Assembly (NCBI GenBank): GCA_039707465.1
Contig: CM077644.1
Span: 195,831,962-195,895,961, forward strand
Origin: Rhabdophis nuchalis
Taxonomy: Eukaryota; Chordata; Lepidosauria; Squamata; Natricidae
Length of the DNA stretch: 64,000 nucleotides
Direction of reading: 5' to 3'
The notes beneath the pieces were generated by a model. That model was not told the DNA's origin and did not search any database. It worked only from the letters and a program-made list of their open reading frames with translations. The position numbers were made by a program, and so were the translations under genes. Position 1 is the first letter of the stretch. Every line of letters starts with the position of its first letter. Positions 62,244 to 64,000 of this stretch are shown here, piece after piece.

Positions 62244-63287
62244 TAAGTATTGACATTCAAATTGAAGCCCTTGAAGGATGTAATTCTGTCTATCCTTTTT
62301 AGTCAGATTTATTGACTCTCCTTAATTTAGCAATCAGAGCAAACTATTTGGCAGCCAGGGCTGTATTTTATGAAAGCAAGGATAGCTGTTGATGGATCAA
62401 TATGGTATTTATTTATTTATTTTTAAGATTTATAAGACCACCCAACTCTTGGCAATAGACAGTGTAAAAAAATAATTTAAAAAGAAAAATATATCAATGA
62501 AGAAATACAAAGTATACATGCAAAATGTAAAATATAAAATGAAGACCAGTGAAGACTAAAGGGGACAGAGGTGAAATTTTGGAGCTGCATCATTCTGTGA
62601 TTTTTGTTCCTATAGCTGTCTTGGTATACACTTGCTAAAAAATGTTTTGTTTGAATACAAGAGGTCCTATCTTTAGTTCTTAATGATAGAAATTCTGATG
62701 TCTTTAGAAACCATAAAAATAGATTCAGGAAGTAGCTTTGTAATGAGTATAGGTTACCTAGCCACAGATAGTGCATGCCAACTTTAAGGTGGATTACTTT
62801 TGCATTTGACATACAAGGGTGTGTTTAACATCATATTAAACATCTGATGATGGCCACAGAGGAATGCAAAAACTTGTCAGAGCTGCAAAAACATGATTCA
62901 ATACACTATTGAAAATGATATAAAGAAATAGTTGTTACATGATTTTGGCAGTGACTATGGTAATAATTTTGGTAACAGCTTAGGAGACAGCCTGGATATC
63001 TATGTTTCATCATTAGGGGACACAAACAACCTGTAAACTGTATTTGTTCATCTTTGATTAAATTGATAATCCTATGATAAGAACATCACTAGATTTTTGC
63101 AAAAAGTCTGACATATCTTTGAAATTAAAACAACTTGTTACACGACAATATAAAATACTTTTATAGAATATGGATGTATTCTAAACTAAACTTTTGCTTG
63201 CAATTAAGCAGCTCTTCATGTGAATATAAATCAAAACAATTGAAATGATACTGATGCTGTCCAAAAGTTGATTAGGTAACACTATAC
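62244..63287. other. Probable TMEM232 intron, no element recognised
   Basis: AT-rich sequence. No exon for the remaining C-terminus of TMEM232 was seen. Confidence 0.45.
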
Positions 63288-63490
63288 CAGTGGTGGGCAA
63301 ACTCATTAGTCAAGAGAGCCAAATATCAACAATACCACGATTGAAATTTCTTTTGAGAGCCGGAAGGTGTGGTCTGTTTTGTGGGAGTGGCTCAGCGGTC
63401 ATGTGACTGGGTGGGCGTGGCCAACTTGGAAAATGTGAAACTCACTTAACAATGGTCTTGGTTAGCAACCAAACTTTTAGGCTCAATTGT
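63288..63490. mobile_element. hAT-like element fragment
   Basis: Begins cagtggtgggcaaactcattagt and contains gtgggagtggctcagcggtcatgtgactgggtgggcgtggcc and cacttaacaatggtcttggttagcaacc, homologous in reverse to 36300-36450. The right end runs into a CTTT satellite. Confidence 0.6.
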
Positions 63491-63499
63491 GGTCAAAAG

Positions 63500-63500
63500 T

Positions 63501-63562
<62 letters not shown>

Positions 63563-63960
63563 TTTCTTCCTCTCTCTCTCTCTTTCTCCATTTCTCTCTC
63601 AATCTTTCTCTCCTTCTCTCTCTCTTTCTCCATTTCTCTCTTTCTCTCTCTCTTTCTGTCTCTCTTTCTCTCTCTATTTTCCTCTTTCTTTCTTTCCCTC
63701 TTTCTCTCTCTCTCTCTTTCTGTCTCTCTTTCTCTCTGTCTCTCTCTTTCTCTCTCTCTTTCTTTCTTTCCCTCTTTCTCTCTCTTTCTGTCTCTCTGTC
63801 TCTTTCTGTCTCTCTTTCTCTCTCTCTCTTTCTCTCTCTCCCTCTTTCTCTCTCTTTCTCTCCTGTCTCTCTTTCTCTCTCTCTCTTTCTTTCTCTTTCT
63901 TTCTCTATCTATCTGCTTTGTCTGCCCATCTCTGTCACTCTGTGTGTGTGTGTGTGTCTG
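63500..63960. repeat. (CTTT)n, CT-rich and (TG)n satellite
   Basis: About 16 CTTT units, then 370 bp of polypyrimidine (tctctttctctctctc variants), a short ctatctatctg and (TG)n at about 63940-63957. Open frames on both strands (Ser/Phe/Leu or Arg/Glu/Lys repeats) are not genes. Confidence 0.97.
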
Positions 63961-64000
63961 TCTCTCATTCAAGCGCTTAATCACTTATTCTGTGTCTCTA

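Noticed and set aside
63489..63984. 163-codon frames on both strands
   Set aside because: Polypyrimidine satellite, open in several frames for lack of stop-forming triplets.

Overview
This window is vertebrate nuclear DNA, most likely from a squamate reptile and probably a snake. The inference rests on its repeats: a Sauria-type tRNA SINE, a second tRNA-derived SINE family, CR1 and L2-like LINE 3' ends, many short hAT elements with 8-bp target duplications, Helitrons, and terminal-inverted-repeat elements beginning CCGTATTT next to TA. There are no operons or prokaryotic features. Unique sequence is AT-rich and intron-like.

One host gene was recognised. Six exons on the + strand (about 17.1, 29.9, 30.2, 32.6, 40.5 and 60.9 kb) join in a consistent reading phase and encode the middle and C-terminal part of TMEM232, a helical protein reported to be needed for sperm flagellum formation. 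The exons include a 54-bp micro-exon. They amount to roughly 330 codons; the 5' exons and the last exon or exons were not found here. Introns of 12.6, 0.2, 2.2, 7.8 and 20.2 kb hold nearly everything else.

Layout. 0.66-5.58 kb: two copies of a TIR element; the second carries a duplicated SINE inside an inverted repeat and long CT, TA and CTAC satellites. A possible LTR with a nested hAT element lies at 2.3-2.9 kb. 9.4-12.5 kb: an old L2-like LINE broken up by a CR1, a 332-bp TIR element and a local duplication. 13.6-14.5 kb: a hAT element. 17.1 kb: first visible TMEM232 exon. 20.2 kb: SINE. 22.15-22.73 kb: Helitron. 23.88-26.26 kb: a third TIR-element copy with an L2-like LINE inserted in it. 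28.8 kb: CR1. 29.88-32.68 kb: three exons and a Sauria SINE. 33-40 kb: small DNA elements. 40.46 kb: exon. 43.54-44.72 kb: Helitron carrying the same CTAC satellite as the TIR elements. 47.76-50.23 kb: a young L2-like LINE with an intact 718-codon reading frame ending upstream in a palindrome. 55.87-58.42 kb: an L1-type element with only an ORF1-like reading frame and a perfect 17-bp target duplication. 60.88 kb: exon. 61.9 kb: SINE. 63.5-63.96 kb: CTTT/CT satellite.

The most unusual points are the shared CTAC/CT satellite in two different DNA-transposon classes, the ORF1-only retroelement, the foldback at the LINE 5' junction, and the complete phase-consistent exon ladder that gives the gene identity.
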